Source: JBIOHP01 sp044449065 (GTDB lineage Bacteria; Bacteroidota; Ignavibacteria; UBA10030; SZUA-254). Taken from it: a stretch of DNA of 64,000 nucleotides. The stretch covers positions 32,297 through 96,296 of the forward strand of contig JBIOHP010000013.1 in assembly GCA_044449065.1 (NCBI GenBank), written 5' to 3'. The notes below the pieces were generated by a model. It was given only the letters and a program-made list of their open reading frames with translations. It did not search any database and was not told where the DNA came from. Every line of letters begins with the position of its first letter. Position 1 is the first letter of the stretch. The position numbers were made by a program, and so were the translations under genes. Shown here one piece after another: positions 9,301-19,500 of the stretch.

Positions 9301-12300
9301 CAAGTGAATCGATTACCACCGTATTCATCATATTCAACGCGGCGGTATTTTGCATATTGATCTTATAGGTAACCGTATCGGTTGAAAATGCATCAGCCGG
9401 ACCTTCCTTGGCGAATGCCACGTCTGATGTTAAAGCGACCGGGATATTGGCGTTGACGAGGGTTTGACCAATTACGGTATTTGCGACAGTAGTTTGACCC
9501 TGGAGATTTCCATATCGCATCGCAACGACGTAAGTTCCCGGCACAACATTAGTAAATGCATAATAGCCGGTTGAATCAGTTCCTGTTGAATCGATGACAT
9601 TCTCAATCTGGATCGACCTTGGATGGCTTCCCTTATTCACCGATTTCGTTGCGGTTGGGAGAAGGAGTATGGTGATATTCGGCGTCGTTACCGGTTGACC
9701 GGAAACGCTGTAATAAACGGCGCCGCTGATGGAATTTTTATTCGGTACGGGTGGATTTCCGCCGCTGCCGGGAACATCAACATGGACTCCCGTAACAATC
9801 GATTTGGTCCGATGATAACTATCCGTGAATGTAGTAACGACACGATAATCGTCGGTGTTCGCGATGGGAATAAGATAACGTCCATCACTACCGGAAATTG
9901 CCGAACCCGCGTTGCTATTATTGTGATCGTACGCTGCCACCGCGCCGCCTTGAACAGGCGAACCTGTCATCTGATCGGTAATAAGACCATGGATAGCGCC
10001 GGGGAAAAACTCAACACGGACTGAATCCGATGAGTAACATACGTCGCTGTCATGTGAGGATACGGATGCAAGAGCAGTCGCGAGTAAATTGCTCGAGAGA
10101 CGCACCCTGATCGAATCCATCGCATACCCGTGAATAGTGGGAATGGTTATAGAATCTCTGCCATTAGAGAATATCCCGATGGAGGTTTTGAACAACACCG
10201 GGGTTCCATCAGGTTTCGGATTACCAGAACCATCGGTCAATAATGCAGTGATAAGAGATGCATCAATGCCGTCGCCAACCATTAATTTCGGATTTGCGGA
10301 AACGCGCAGTACGCAGCTTTTATCGACAACAATAACTTTTGTTATGGTCGATGCGTTGGCGGAATTAACGCCGGATTCAGTTGAAGAAATATACGCCGTG
10401 TTGAGAATTTTAACTTTATTCGCTGTATTTACCGGCACGTTTGCGTTAATCACGATTGAATCAACCTCGCCTAACCCTATTGAATCGAGATGAGAGGTGA
10501 GAATTTTGCCATCATAACTATACTTTCCGGATGCGGAGATCCCACTCAATACCGATGGAATTGTATCGACGAGGGAGACATTATGCAGAACGATATTTCC
10601 AGCATTGCTGAATTTAATCGTATAACTCAATGAATTTCCAACGAGAACGGTATCCTTCGACACTGATTTATTTAATGCGATCACTGCGCGCACGATAAAT
10701 CGCGAATGGCTTACAGCTTGAGCAACTTGAGGAGCAAGCTCGTTAGATCTTGCAACGACACGATTGACCAAGGTTTCATTCACCAATCGCGCATTTGAAA
10801 CCCCTGCGATAATTTTTATCGAATCTTCCCGACCATACTGCAAAGTATCGAATGCGTACCGTACGGTTGAACCGCTGAGGATTGCATTGGAAGAAACTGT
10901 AATATTAATTAATTGCTGCGGCAGTGTATCCAGTACTGAGAAGTTGGTCAAATGATCGTTACCGGTATTTTTAAAATGAATCCAATAACTCAGCGTATCG
11001 CCAAGAAGGACAGTATCCCGTGATACGGTTTTAGTCATCGTCATTGCAGGAGCCGGTATGATGCGGGTAACGATACTCGCGCGAGCGCTGCGAATAGCAA
11101 CTTCATTTGTCAGAGCATAAGCGGTGTTTACATAAACAAGTCGCGGACGGAAATATGATGGGACGCCGCTGGAGATAATAATAGAATCCTCTGCGCCAAC
11201 TTTGAGAGTATCCGTTCTCACATACCGGAAACGATGATCTGTCAATAAACCTTTGGTCGCGGAGGTTGCATACAAATCCTGCGGAATCGTATCGGTAATC
11301 ACAAGACCGGTCAACGGCATGTTGCCCGTATTTCTGACTCTGATGAGATAATCCATCGACGTGCCGACTAGAACCGATTCCTGCGATACGGTCTTGTAAA
11401 TTGTCAGATCGGCAAGCGGCTTCAAGCGTGCAACAAAAAGCGCGGATCCGGTTTTATCATTCGTCAGATCGGAAGCACAATGGGCGGTATTGGTAATTTT
11501 TTCGTAATCGGAGATATTGCCGCGCAGCTTCGCAGTGATTATAACTGAATCCACCGCGCCAACTGCCAACCGTTTTTCCGTGAATGCAACTATAGAATCG
11601 GAAATCACAGATCCTTGTGAAGTTGATACGCCAACAAGCTGATCAGGCACCGTATCTTTAATCGCGACATTTGTCAGCGAAACGTTTCCAGTGTTATGGA
11701 ACCGGAGAACATATTGGGCGTTATTGCCGACAATGACTGTATCGGTGGTTATTTGTTTGCTAAACTCTATGGATGGTTTTGGAACTATTTTTGCGACGAC
11801 ATCGGCGGACGATGAGCTTTGAGCAGTCTCATCAGTTATGCCGTAGGCAATATTATGAACGATGGCTCCATCACTCAGATTTGTATCGAGCACCGCGGTA
11901 ATCGTGATGATATCACTTTCGCCCGCGGTTAGAGAATCTTTCTGATACGCAATAAACCGACCGGCGAGTGTGGCGTTATTTGATATGACGGCATTTTTCA
12001 ACGATGTTGAAAGCGTATCGTGGACAACAATAGCCGTCAGAAGCGTAAGCCCGGAATTCTTCACCCGGATCGAATATCGTACAGTATCGCCCATGAAGAC
12101 CGAATCTTTTACTGCTGATTTCGTTATGGTTAGTGCGGCATTCTGAAGCGCTTTAATGAAAGACTGTGCCGACGCCGATTGCATCGTTGTTTGATCGGTG
12201 TTGATGAACGCGGTATTTGATAACATTCTTCCTGCCGGGGTGTTGATTGCCAGCGATCCGCGAACGATAACAGAATCTTCCACGCCAATACCAAGCGTAT

Positions 12301-13456
12301 CCCTGTTGAAACTCAATTTACCGGATATAATTGATGCATTTGGCGATGCGGTTAGATGGACAAGGTTCGCATTTAACGTATCATAAATATGAAGATGGGT
12401 TAACGTTGTATCTCCGATATTTTTAAAATGAATGACATATCGCATCGAATCGCCGGGGGAAACCGAATCCGTCGATACAGATTTAATTAGCGTTACTTTC
12501 GGATGCCAAACTTTCAGGATGGTTGTTACTGAATTGCTGAAAACTTTGATACCACCCTGAGCATCGAGTTCAGCAGTGTTCGAAGTGTGCGTGCTATCTG
12601 CAATATTCTTTGAAGTAAGCAGCGCCAGTCTCACCGAATCGTATGATCCCGCAGCTACGGAGGCGAAAGTCCAGCTCACGATACCGTTCACAGCGGTTCC
12701 GCCGTTCGTGGCGCTCACAAACTGAGTATTAGCCGGGAGTGTATCGATGATTTGGACGTTGATGCCCGGAAGATTTCCGTCATTTTTATATTTCAATGCA
12801 TAGAGAAGCGTATCCCCTGCATTCGCATAATATTTTGCAACCGATTTCAGCAGGGTGAAATGCGGCGATGAACCGATTTGGAGCTTCACTAAGGTGCTTA
12901 GTGATTTTCCCGAACTATCTTTTCCTGTGCACGAATTCACCACGGATGCTCCATACGCTACGCTTGGGCTCACCTTTACCTTAATGGTTAAGGTATCATA
13001 ATCACGCATCGGGAGGGTTTGTATACTCCACGAAATAGTATTACCGGAAACTATCCCGCTGCCGGCGTCAATCAAGCCGAACTCCGCGGCAAGAGTATCG
13101 ACGATAGAGATGGCTGTCAGTTTATCCGTGCCGGTATTACCGACGATGATATTGAACAGAACGGTATCTCCCGGCATTGCAACCGTGGGAGACACTGTTT
13201 TATTCAATGTCATATTACCGACGCCATCAACGGGAATCGTCACAACGTTACTGCGCGTTGAATCTTCCTGACCGCCGAGATAATGATACCGCAGCGTTCC
13301 GGTATTGACAATCTTAGTCCCCTTCAACGTTTGTGACTGCGTCAAACCGGCGCAGAGCACAAAGACCAAAAGGATGAACAATATGTTATAGATACTTTTC
13401 AATTTTTTTCTTATTAATGATCTGCCTGAAACCGGAAATTTTCCGGTTTCAGACAA
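6314..13456 (-). CDS. 2380-aa DUF11-repeat surface protein with two OmpA-like domains
   Basis: A hydrophobic signal segment (about residues 20-42) is followed by eight DUF11-like repeats to about residue 1035. Each starts with a Lys-x-Val-Ser...Gly-Asp-Thr...Tyr pattern. Next come an invasin-like Ig domain (about 1047), two carboxypeptidase-regulatory-like domains (from about 1153), three more DUF11 units and an SdrD/Cna-B-like domain near 1727. Two OmpA C-terminal domains follow, near 1880-1985 and 2125-2235, each with Gly-His-Thr-Asp-Ser and the Asn-x2-Leu-Ser-x2-Arg-Ala peptidoglycan motif, and then a final strand-rich tail. OmpA domains bind peptidoglycan, so this could anchor a surface structure to the cell wall. 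The start is uncertain: the frame has no early ATG, TTG at 13456 overlaps a perfect hairpin, and TTG at 13402 gives a neater signal peptide. It follows the 575-aa gene by 11 nt. Confidence 0.85.
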   Translation of the reverse strand: MSETGKFPVSGRSLIRKKLKSIYNILFILLVFVLCAGLTQSQTLKGTKIVNTGTLRYHYLGGQEDSTRSNVVTIPVDGVGNMTLNKTVSPTVAMPGDTVLFNIIVGNTGTDKLTAISIVDTLAAEFGLIDAGSGIVSGNTISWSIQTLPMRDYDTLTIKVKVSPSVAYGASVVNSCTGKDSSGKSLSTLVKLQIGSSPHFTLLKSVAKYYANAGDTLLYALKYKNDGNLPGINVQIIDTLPANTQFVSATNGGTAVNGIVSWTFASVAAGSYDSVRLALLTSKNIADSTHTSNTAELDAQGGIKVFSNSVTTILKVWHPKVTLIKSVSTDSVSPGDSMRYVIHFKNIGDTTLTHLHIYDTLNANLVHLTASPNASIISGKLSFNRDTLGIGVEDSVIVRGSLAINTPAGRMLSNTAFINTDQTTMQSASAQSFIKALQNAALTITKSAVKDSVFMGDTVRYSIRVKNSGLTLLTAIVVHDTLSTSLKNAVISNNATLAGRFIAYQKDSLTAGESDIITITAVLDTNLSDGAIVHNIAYGITDETAQSSSSADVVAKIVPKPSIEFSKQITTDTVIVGNNAQYVLRFHNTGNVSLTNVAIKDTVPDQLVGVSTSQGSVISDSIVAFTEKRLAVGAVDSVIITAKLRGNISDYEKITNTAHCASDLTNDKTGSALFVARLKPLADLTIYKTVSQESVLVGTSMDYLIRVRNTGNMPLTGLVITDTIPQDLYATSATKGLLTDHRFRYVRTDTLKVGAEDSIIISSGVPSYFRPRLVYVNTAYALTNEVAIRSARASIVTRIIPAPAMTMTKTVSRDTVLLGDTLSYWIHFKNTGNDHLTNFSVLDTLPQQLINITVSSNAILSGSTVRYAFDTLQYGREDSIKIIAGVSNARLVNETLVNRVVARSNELAPQVAQAVSHSRFIVRAVIALNKSVSKDTVLVGNSLSYTIKFSNAGNIVLHNVSLVDTIPSVLSGISASGKYSYDGKILTSHLDSIGLGEVDSIVINANVPVNTANKVKILNTAYISSTESGVNSANASTITKVIVVDKSCVLRVSANPKLMVGDGIDASLITALLTDGSGNPKPDGTPVLFKTSIGIFSNGRDSITIPTIHGYAMDSIRVRLSSNLLATALASVSSHDSDVCYSSDSVRVEFFPGAIHGLITDQMTGSPVQGGAVAAYDHNNSNAGSAISGSDGRYLIPIANTDDYRVVTTFTDSYHRTKSIVTGVHVDVPGSGGNPPVPNKNSISGAVYYSVSGQPVTTPNITILLLPTATKSVNKGSHPRSIQIENVIDSTGTDSTGYYAFTNVVPGTYVVAMRYGNLQGQTTVANTVIGQTLVNANIPVALTSDVAFAKEGPADAFSTDTVTYKINMQNTAALNMMNTVVIDSLDPLMVFVDASDHGSYQSSGNRIVWNIGTLIPSENKSVTVRVTFSNSISSAVRTVNQASISSDQTSPLFADTATVVRPPSHLRIWKTVSSAHASLNDTLIYTINVQNNAGSTAQNLTISDVLPVEINYQSSNPATVYDSTTRKLVWHIDSLRVGQAIQFKIYTRVRPDLLPGEHVYTNIADLAWNGGNTSSRVDPASHSTVSTTVAMSLAITKQALKKIIEVGDAVTYIIRVTNPNTVAVESLLIVDDLPVGFVYLKGSSLRDSVKIPDPKGDRELRWLLADSLKAGAAVSLSYRLIAGAGAVNGDGINRAAAHANSNGAVAIANGQVQEQVQVKRLLFSEHGLIIGKVFYDDNLNAYQDEGEQGVKGVELMMEDGTRIITGDDGKYSLPDVLPGEHVIRVRKGSLPPNTEMHAGYGEFAGDPASRFVRVTESGIARADFYLKAKRIIADSIQFNQRVARVGRITVQRFVEPRNIVFVNEEAQAPLKLSGSQFEVGKAALRPEAYPILTGLADMLRWYSDQSVTIAGHTDSSPIHTKEFSSNQVLSESRANAVRQYLIEVEHIDSNRIATIGFGDTRPIMSNKTKEGKAANRRVELHLSGSKNQPKQFVGTVTFTIPINYSGDAAISSLEIQDQLDTAYHFISGTGKIGNHELTPRVEGNNLYWNIQSIGNEFHDILTYRANIYRPEDKRTTISSRSVLHYMLSDTTVSISEAAVTNNELANAIRGKATKFTVPGVTFDIGQATLKEDMLGNLKNVVDILKSNPRSTVIIDGHTDSKPIHTKDFASNVELSYARANTVAKYLANESGMATSQFTPYGWGEMRPIESNSSAEGRQANRRVEIQVYKKEFAEETIPEGLIDSSRVIESKIVPNEQNAKFNSRNNGTVGDQFVFIVELGPGLSPDLMERTLIDSLSGGLMLDASSLKSSAPKTMNGDNSFAVTSASIDVPVKITFTATITNNAGENSELINAVKIVRKFSFGPDMAASMDPIVITVKKK
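13426..13452. repeat. Perfect 12-bp-arm hairpin at the junction of two DUF11 genes
   Basis: CTGAAACCGGAA and TTCCGGTTTCAG flank a 3-nt loop. The hairpin lies about 15 nt beyond the stop of the 575-aa gene, inside the first codons of the next frame. No T-tract follows in the leftward direction, so a simple terminator is unlikely. An mRNA stability or translation-balancing hairpin between genes of very different size is possible. Confidence 0.7.
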
Positions 13457-13467
13457 ATCTGTTTTTG

Positions 13468-15195
13468 CTATAGAATTTTCACTCTGAATTTAACGGTAGC
13501 AGTAGAGCCCACCGGAACGGGTGCTACTTCCACTTCTACCCTTGTGGGATCTCCGCCATGAGGCGTACCCGTTCCCGTGATGACCTGTAAACCGGTGGAA
13601 CTGTTTACATGGGAATCAGAGACCGGAGTTCCGTTAAGGGAGACGCTGCCGCTCACATATTGGAGCACCGAATCGACTGTTTGAGAGAGCGTATCCCTCA
13701 TATAAGCAGATCCGGCAACACCATGACCCGTATTGGTAAAGTAGAGTATATACTCAAGGATCGCTCCGGGAACACGCAACGTGTCAACCGGACTCGAATA
13801 AGTATGCACGACTTTATGCAACGTGGATATAATCGGCGCGTGTACTGTAGTGGTCGTGTTGACTGTATCCTTTCCTTTCGGCGCTGATAATGCCGCAGGC
13901 GATTGCCACTGGAAATAGAAATACGTCGTATCGACCGATTGATCTGCCGTTGTATGGCTTATATTTGCCACCGCAAGCAGGTAGAGTGAATCACCGCTGT
14001 TGATCGCGGGCGGATGCGAAGGATCATACGTACCCGTTTCGCCGGGATCGAGCACTCCATTGTGGTTTGCGTCGATATAGTACGTCCAGCTTAATCCGAG
14101 TGAAGAAACGGAGCTTATGGCAACACTGTCGGTTCCGTTTCCCAAATTCTGGATGATGATATTGCAGGTATCTTTCATACCGGCGTCGGTAACCCGGTGT
14201 TCCCAGGTATCCGGAAAGACATCACCCAAAACCACTTGATCAACACTGATCGGTGGAGAAGAACCGAAGCCGGGTTCCCATCGATCACTGGTGCTATCTT
14301 TATAAATAAGGTTCACATTATTTCCAATCGATGTACCTGATGGAACATCATGATTGATCGTGACCTTGAATTCTAATGTTCCCGTATGATTCGCCGAAGG
14401 ATTTTTCGGAATATATGCCAGTTTCCAATAAAGAGTATCGTGACTTACAAATGCAGTATCTCCGAAAGATTTGATAATGCTTCCGAGAACGAATGTATAT
14501 CGCGAATCCAATTTATCGGTAATCACAGCGCTATCGGCTGGTCCGGAACCCGGATTAGTATACGTAATCGTATACGTGAGTTCCTGATCCGGCTGGGCGT
14601 GACCTGGCGCAACGGCTTTCGATACCGTAAGGACAGCGGTCTGTATAATAGTCACATATCTCGCGGTTCTCGCCGTATCAGTGCCATAATGCTGCGATAC
14701 CGTATATTGCGACGTTGCCGTCACATCGAGATTATCGACCGTTCCATCGGCGGTTCCCTTCGGCACGAAGAATTTGGCAACGAGCGAATCGCTCGCATCC
14801 GCCGCCAGCGAATCAGTATGCGTGATAGGCGTGCTGAAGGTTATGTCCGATTTTTGGAAAAATTGCACAGGCCACGTATTGACATCCGAAAGCCCTATGA
14901 CGTCTTTTCCATTGCCGGTATTCGTGACGACGAAATGCCAGTAAACCCAGACACTATCACCCCTTGTTTGGGGAGATGCCGGGGTTATATCGACCCCTGC
15001 GATCTGATCTACAATCACCGTTACGACATTCGAAGTCACCGGAAGGAATTCCTGACCGTTCAGATCTTTATATCTGATGGTTGCGGAATTCGTAATAACT
15101 GTGCCGGCGGGCGTTCCTGCGGCGTGCGCGATCTGCGGGAACAGCAGACCGATCAGCAACAGCATCCCGAAGCTCAGTTTTATTAAGGGTTTCAT
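13468..15195 (-). CDS. Secreted DUF11-repeat protein (575 aa)
   Basis: The ATG at 15195 is preceded by a good Shine-Dalgarno (AAAGGGAAA). A Sec signal peptide ends at about residue 26 (...His-Ala-Ala). The first mature segment (Ile-Thr-Asn-Ser-Ala-Thr-Ile-Arg-Tyr...Asn-Gly-Gln-Glu...Ser-Asn-Val-Val-Thr) is clearly related to the same region of the adjacent 2380-aa protein, so the two share an N-terminal module. DUF11-like units follow, for example at about residues 190-310 (Val-Ser-Lys-Ala-Val-Ala-Pro...Leu-Thr-Tyr-Thr-Ile-Thr-Tyr-Thr-Asn-Pro-Gly) and near the C-terminus. There is no T9SS sorting domain, LPXTG or OmpA domain. It is probably a short surface or periplasmic subunit of the same structure. 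Confidence 0.8.
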   Translation of the reverse strand: MKPLIKLSFGMLLLIGLLFPQIAHAAGTPAGTVITNSATIRYKDLNGQEFLPVTSNVVTVIVDQIAGVDITPASPQTRGDSVWVYWHFVVTNTGNGKDVIGLSDVNTWPVQFFQKSDITFSTPITHTDSLAADASDSLVAKFFVPKGTADGTVDNLDVTATSQYTVSQHYGTDTARTARYVTIIQTAVLTVSKAVAPGHAQPDQELTYTITYTNPGSGPADSAVITDKLDSRYTFVLGSIIKSFGDTAFVSHDTLYWKLAYIPKNPSANHTGTLEFKVTINHDVPSGTSIGNNVNLIYKDSTSDRWEPGFGSSPPISVDQVVLGDVFPDTWEHRVTDAGMKDTCNIIIQNLGNGTDSVAISSVSSLGLSWTYYIDANHNGVLDPGETGTYDPSHPPAINSGDSLYLLAVANISHTTADQSVDTTYFYFQWQSPAALSAPKGKDTVNTTTTVHAPIISTLHKVVHTYSSPVDTLRVPGAILEYILYFTNTGHGVAGSAYMRDTLSQTVDSVLQYVSGSVSLNGTPVSDSHVNSSTGLQVITGTGTPHGGDPTRVEVEVAPVPVGSTATVKFRVKIL

Positions 15196-15273
15196 TAAAT
15201 TTCCCTTTCCTTTGTGAATTATGATTGATTTATTTAGTTATTTATTTTTATTCTTTAATATTTTATAAAATCT

Positions 15274-15363
15274 CTATCGACCACCCATATCAGGGGGAGG
15301 AGAATTATCTCCTGCGGTTTCCGATTCGGTGGTTTCTCTGTTAATGTTGAATCGAAATTTCAT
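15274..15363 (-). CDS. Candidate 29-aa peptide gene
   Basis: An ATG at 15363 lies 14 nt after the stop of the 376-aa gene, with GAGGCG a few bases upstream. It encodes a 29-residue hydrophilic peptide ending Pro-Pro-Pro-Asp-Met-Gly-Gly-Arg before a TAG. It has no signal peptide and no recognised family. Position and ribosome-binding-site-like spacing are the only support; it may be chance. Confidence 0.3.
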   Translation of the reverse strand: MKFRFNINRETTESETAGDNSPPPDMGGR

Positions 15364-15377
15364 CGTTCGCCTCATAA

Positions 15378-16508
15378 TCAACGCGCTACTGCTTTAAATT
15401 TTACAATGCGTTCTTCTCCCGGAGAGATGACAGTTTTGAATTTCCAGGTAATGCTTGTAACCGATCCTGCTTTTCCAGCTGCGCTATTATCCCTCGTATA
15501 GGATATATCTGTTCCTTCGCCCGATGCGCTGCCATTTACATAGGACGCCCCGTTTGAAATGGGATTATTGATACTAATATCCGCGGCGGGGGCTGTGCCG
15601 ATGTTATAATTATAAATCGAATACGTAATGGTATCCCCCGGCAAGACAGAAGTTTTATTTGCCACGGTGACTGATTTCATATCGGGCGCTGTTTTTTTCT
15701 GTAAAAAATACGCCGACAGGTTTTCTACCTGTTTTGCCGTATGATCCGAAAATCCCACCGACGTGCCGGTGAAGGAGAGCGACATCATGTCTGCCTGAGT
15801 TTTTGGCGAGATTGCCATTTCCGATGACGAGATCGTAAACGACTTCCCATCGTTTTCAATTTTCACAGGTAGGTTAGGTGTCGTTCGCAGAAGCATCGTC
15901 GGGTTACCGGCAATGAGAGAATCGTTTGAAATCAGCGAATATAATCCGTTTTCACCCGAGATTGTCCCAAGTACCTCTCCTCTGAAAACCGCCTTAAGCT
16001 TAATCGAGGATTCTGATCGGATGCTGAACGATACTACAATTGATTTTCCCATTGGCAGAGCGGCTTCTTTTTTCACCTCAACCGTTCTGATAAATCGGTA
16101 ATCGCTGCCCTTGTACGGAAATGTAAATACCGAAGTGACTTTTGTTTTATTCGAATTCGACGCATCTCCATCGAATTTCCAGGAACCGTTTTCCTTGCCG
16201 AAATATTCGTCAAGAGAAACCGATTTGATAGTTGAATTATTCTCCGCATCGAGAATATCCAGAATTGATATTGCTGAGGGGGATTTTCCATCGAGGCGAT
16301 AGATAATTCCAAAATCGGTCGCAGACATTTTTGTGTCTTTGCCGGCAGCAACAATTGGAACAAGGTTATTATCTTTCCCGTAACTCATCGGTTGAAGAGG
16401 AACAACCAACGTGTATCGCGGGAACTTGAGATCCAATGATTTTGTCGCCTGACCGAACGCAGCCGGCAGACAGCACAAAACCAAGATCAAGATTATTAAG
16501 TTTTTCAT
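15378..16508 (-). CDS. Secreted protein with C-terminal DUF11-like domain (376 aa)
   Basis: A Sec signal peptide covers residues 1-19 (...Ala-Ala-Phe-Gly-Gln). The middle 250 residues do not match a family I recognise; they are mixed strand and polar sequence. The last roughly 100 residues (Ser-Val-Thr-Val-Ala-Asn-Lys-Thr-Ser-Val-Leu-Pro-Gly-Asp-Thr-Ile-Thr-Tyr-Ser...) form one DUF11-like unit similar to those in the flanking giant proteins. It begins 18 nt after the 2406-aa gene stop, in the same orientation, and appears to be co-expressed. A minor subunit, chaperone or cap of the surface structure is a guess from position only. Confidence 0.7.
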   Translation of the reverse strand: MKNLIILILVLCCLPAAFGQATKSLDLKFPRYTLVVPLQPMSYGKDNNLVPIVAAGKDTKMSATDFGIIYRLDGKSPSAISILDILDAENNSTIKSVSLDEYFGKENGSWKFDGDASNSNKTKVTSVFTFPYKGSDYRFIRTVEVKKEAALPMGKSIVVSFSIRSESSIKLKAVFRGEVLGTISGENGLYSLISNDSLIAGNPTMLLRTTPNLPVKIENDGKSFTISSSEMAISPKTQADMMSLSFTGTSVGFSDHTAKQVENLSAYFLQKKTAPDMKSVTVANKTSVLPGDTITYSIYNYNIGTAPAADISINNPISNGASYVNGSASGEGTDISYTRDNSAAGKAGSVTSITWKFKTVISPGEERIVKFKAVAR

Positions 16509-16526
16509 AGAGTTTCCATAGAGTGA

Positions 16527-19500
16527 TTATTTGACAACTACTTTGAATTTATAAATGCCACTGTGACCGGCGGAGAGTTTGCCGACATTAATTATAATGC
16601 TTCCACGGCCTGCGGTGGGCGTATCGTACGCTACAGTTACTTCATCAGCATCCGAAGCATCGGTTTTCGAAACATTATTAAGGACGACAGTATTATGGAT
16701 GTACGTCGTGTATTGAGGCGTTATATCGGTGACGGTAACTGAGTCGGCAAGCGCCACACCGGTGTTTGTATAGGTGACAGTATAGCTGAGCGTGTCGCCC
16801 GGTTTCGCATTATTTTTATCAACCGCTTTCACAAGGGTCATGACAGGACGATCATACGCTGTGAAAGAGGAAGTTTCAAGTTGATCCTGCCCATTACCCC
16901 GAATATGCGCCCGGTTGGTTTTCACCGCACCGTCGGTAATAGTCGTATCGATTGTGACTCGATAACTGACGACCATACTATCGTTAGCGTGCAGATCAAA
17001 TGGAGCGAATGTAATCACCGTACTGCTCAGGACGCCACCGGCGGTGATTGAGCCGGGTACGACTGTGATTTGCGTCGGAAGCGAATCAACTATCACGACT
17101 GAGGTGGCAGTCACTGTGCCGGTATTTTTTGCTCTGATTTGATAATACATTGTATCATACGGGACCACTAATCCGCCATTGAGATCCGTCACCGATTTTG
17201 ATGAGGTAGAAAAATTCACTGTTCCGGCAATAGCTCGCGCCGAGACAATAGCAGAGTTGCCAATAGCCGTAAGCGTGTCATGATACGTCACGGTAACCGT
17301 ATCGCCGGGCTGGATATTCATCACGCCGTTATTATTGACTCCCGGAGTTGGTCCCACAACGGTTGCTAATGTGGCTGAAAAGATTCCGGAATTAATGCCG
17401 GTTTCCGTAAAACTGATTGTCTCTATCTCGCCGGTCGAGCTTTGAGCTGTGTACGAATAGGATTCCGCCACAGCCGGGTTATGATTTAAATCGGTATCGT
17501 TGAGAGTCCAGACAAGATTGGTACCGCCTGCGAAACTCGTCGGGTTAACGGCGATGACGGCAGTATGTCCTCCGTTGATTCTTGTGTTTGCGATAATAGT
17601 TGCGAGTATGCCGGAAGCATTTACTGAATCGACATACGATCCCCTGATGGTATCTCCCGCCTGCACCGCAAATGATCCGTTGTTATTGCCGTTCGAAGAG
17701 GTTCCAAATACTGTTGGAATGGCGCCAACAAAAATACCTGAATTTCCACCGGTCTCGGTCAGCGTATCGATTTCACTTTCAGCGGTACGCGTGTTTTGTA
17801 AAGACACAACTATTTTTCCTCTGCCGGCAATATCAATATCATTCACCGTATCGGCGACAGATTGACCCGGAATAATCGCGATCGTTTGCTTGAGTATCGC
17901 GGTGTGCGGTACATACACTCTGGTAGTCACATCATTACCCAATACTCCGGATGGATTTGCTTTCCAGGTAATACGGGCATGATTGACGTATGTAGCAGGA
18001 GTTGTCGTGCTATCGGTAACCATCACGCTATCGCTCACACCGGGACTTAGAGTGCCGAGGTTCCATTTCACTATCGAAGAGGAAAGAACTCCGCCTCCCG
18101 TGCTGGAAGCATAGGACATTCCCGGAGGGAGTGTATCATTAATAAATGTACTATCGACGATCCCATTGCCGGTAACACTGTATCGAATGGTATAAGAAAC
18201 TTTCGCGTTCGGAGTCGGACTACCGATGATCAACGCGGTAACGGGACCCGATTTGGAAATAGTGACAGTCGAAGACGCCGTAATCGAAGTTTTAACCGAA
18301 TCACCTACCGTTGAGGCATTGGAAGCCGATGCGAATACTTTATTCGTAAGGACGGTGCTACCGAGAGGCAAGGGAGAATTCACCTTGACTTTGAATGTTG
18401 CAATATTGTTTGTATCGCCCTGAGCAATCGGATTGGTTCGCGTTACGATAATGCGGTTATGCGCCCCATCGTAGCTGGCTCCCGTTCCGGTTACTGTGCC
18501 TGCATACGATGTATTAGCCGGGATCGTATCGAGCAAAGTTACCGATCTTGCAGAATCGGTCCCAATATCGCCATACTTGATCGTATAGGTAAGGGTATCA
18601 CCCGGACTGCCGCTCGATTTATCTACCGTCTTTCTTATAAATAATGCTCCAAGATTCACAACGGTAAAGGAAGCCGATTTTACCTGATTCACACCATTCG
18701 CGTTGATATTGAGGGTATTCGTAACCGTCCCTCCGTTCGCAACCGCTGAATCCACTACAACGGTTACCATATATATCGTGCTGTCGCCGATGGTTAACTG
18801 ACTAATGGTGGGCCAGGTAATTACGCTTCCGGAAAGCGTACCACCATTCGAGATTGATCCCGCCTTTACTTTCACATGCGCGGGTAACGTATCGGTTACA
18901 ACTACATTTGTAGCTGTTACGAAACCTGTATTTTTCACTCTGAGAGTATATTTAATCGAATCTCCCGATATCACAGAACCACCATTGAGGTTCTGATAAG
19001 TTTTACTTGACGATGAGAAATCCGGTAAACCATTCGGAGTCGTAACGGCAGAAACTAACTTATTTAAACTGCTGGCATTGATGTTCGCGTTATTTGTGAC
19101 TGCCACCCCATATTGAATGAGTGAATCCAGCACTGTTTTAAACGTGTAAGTCGTACTATCGCCTACTGCCAGCGTTGCGGGCGTCGACCAGGTGATGATA
19201 TTACCTGCCTGTGATCCACCGGCTGAGATCGTGCCGGATTTTACTTTCACTCTCGCCGGGATGGTATCTGTTACCGTTACCAGTGAGGTTGCCGCTGTTC
19301 CGGTATTTTTCACTTTGATTGTGTACAAAATTGAATCACCGGCAACTGTGCTTCCGCCGTTGATATCGACCGCAGTTTTAGACGATGTAGAGATATTTGC
19401 TGTACCGGTGGGCGTATTACTTGCAGATACTAATTGATTCAATCCACTGGCATTGATGTGGGCATTGTTTGTTACCGCTATACCATTCTGAACCAGTGAA

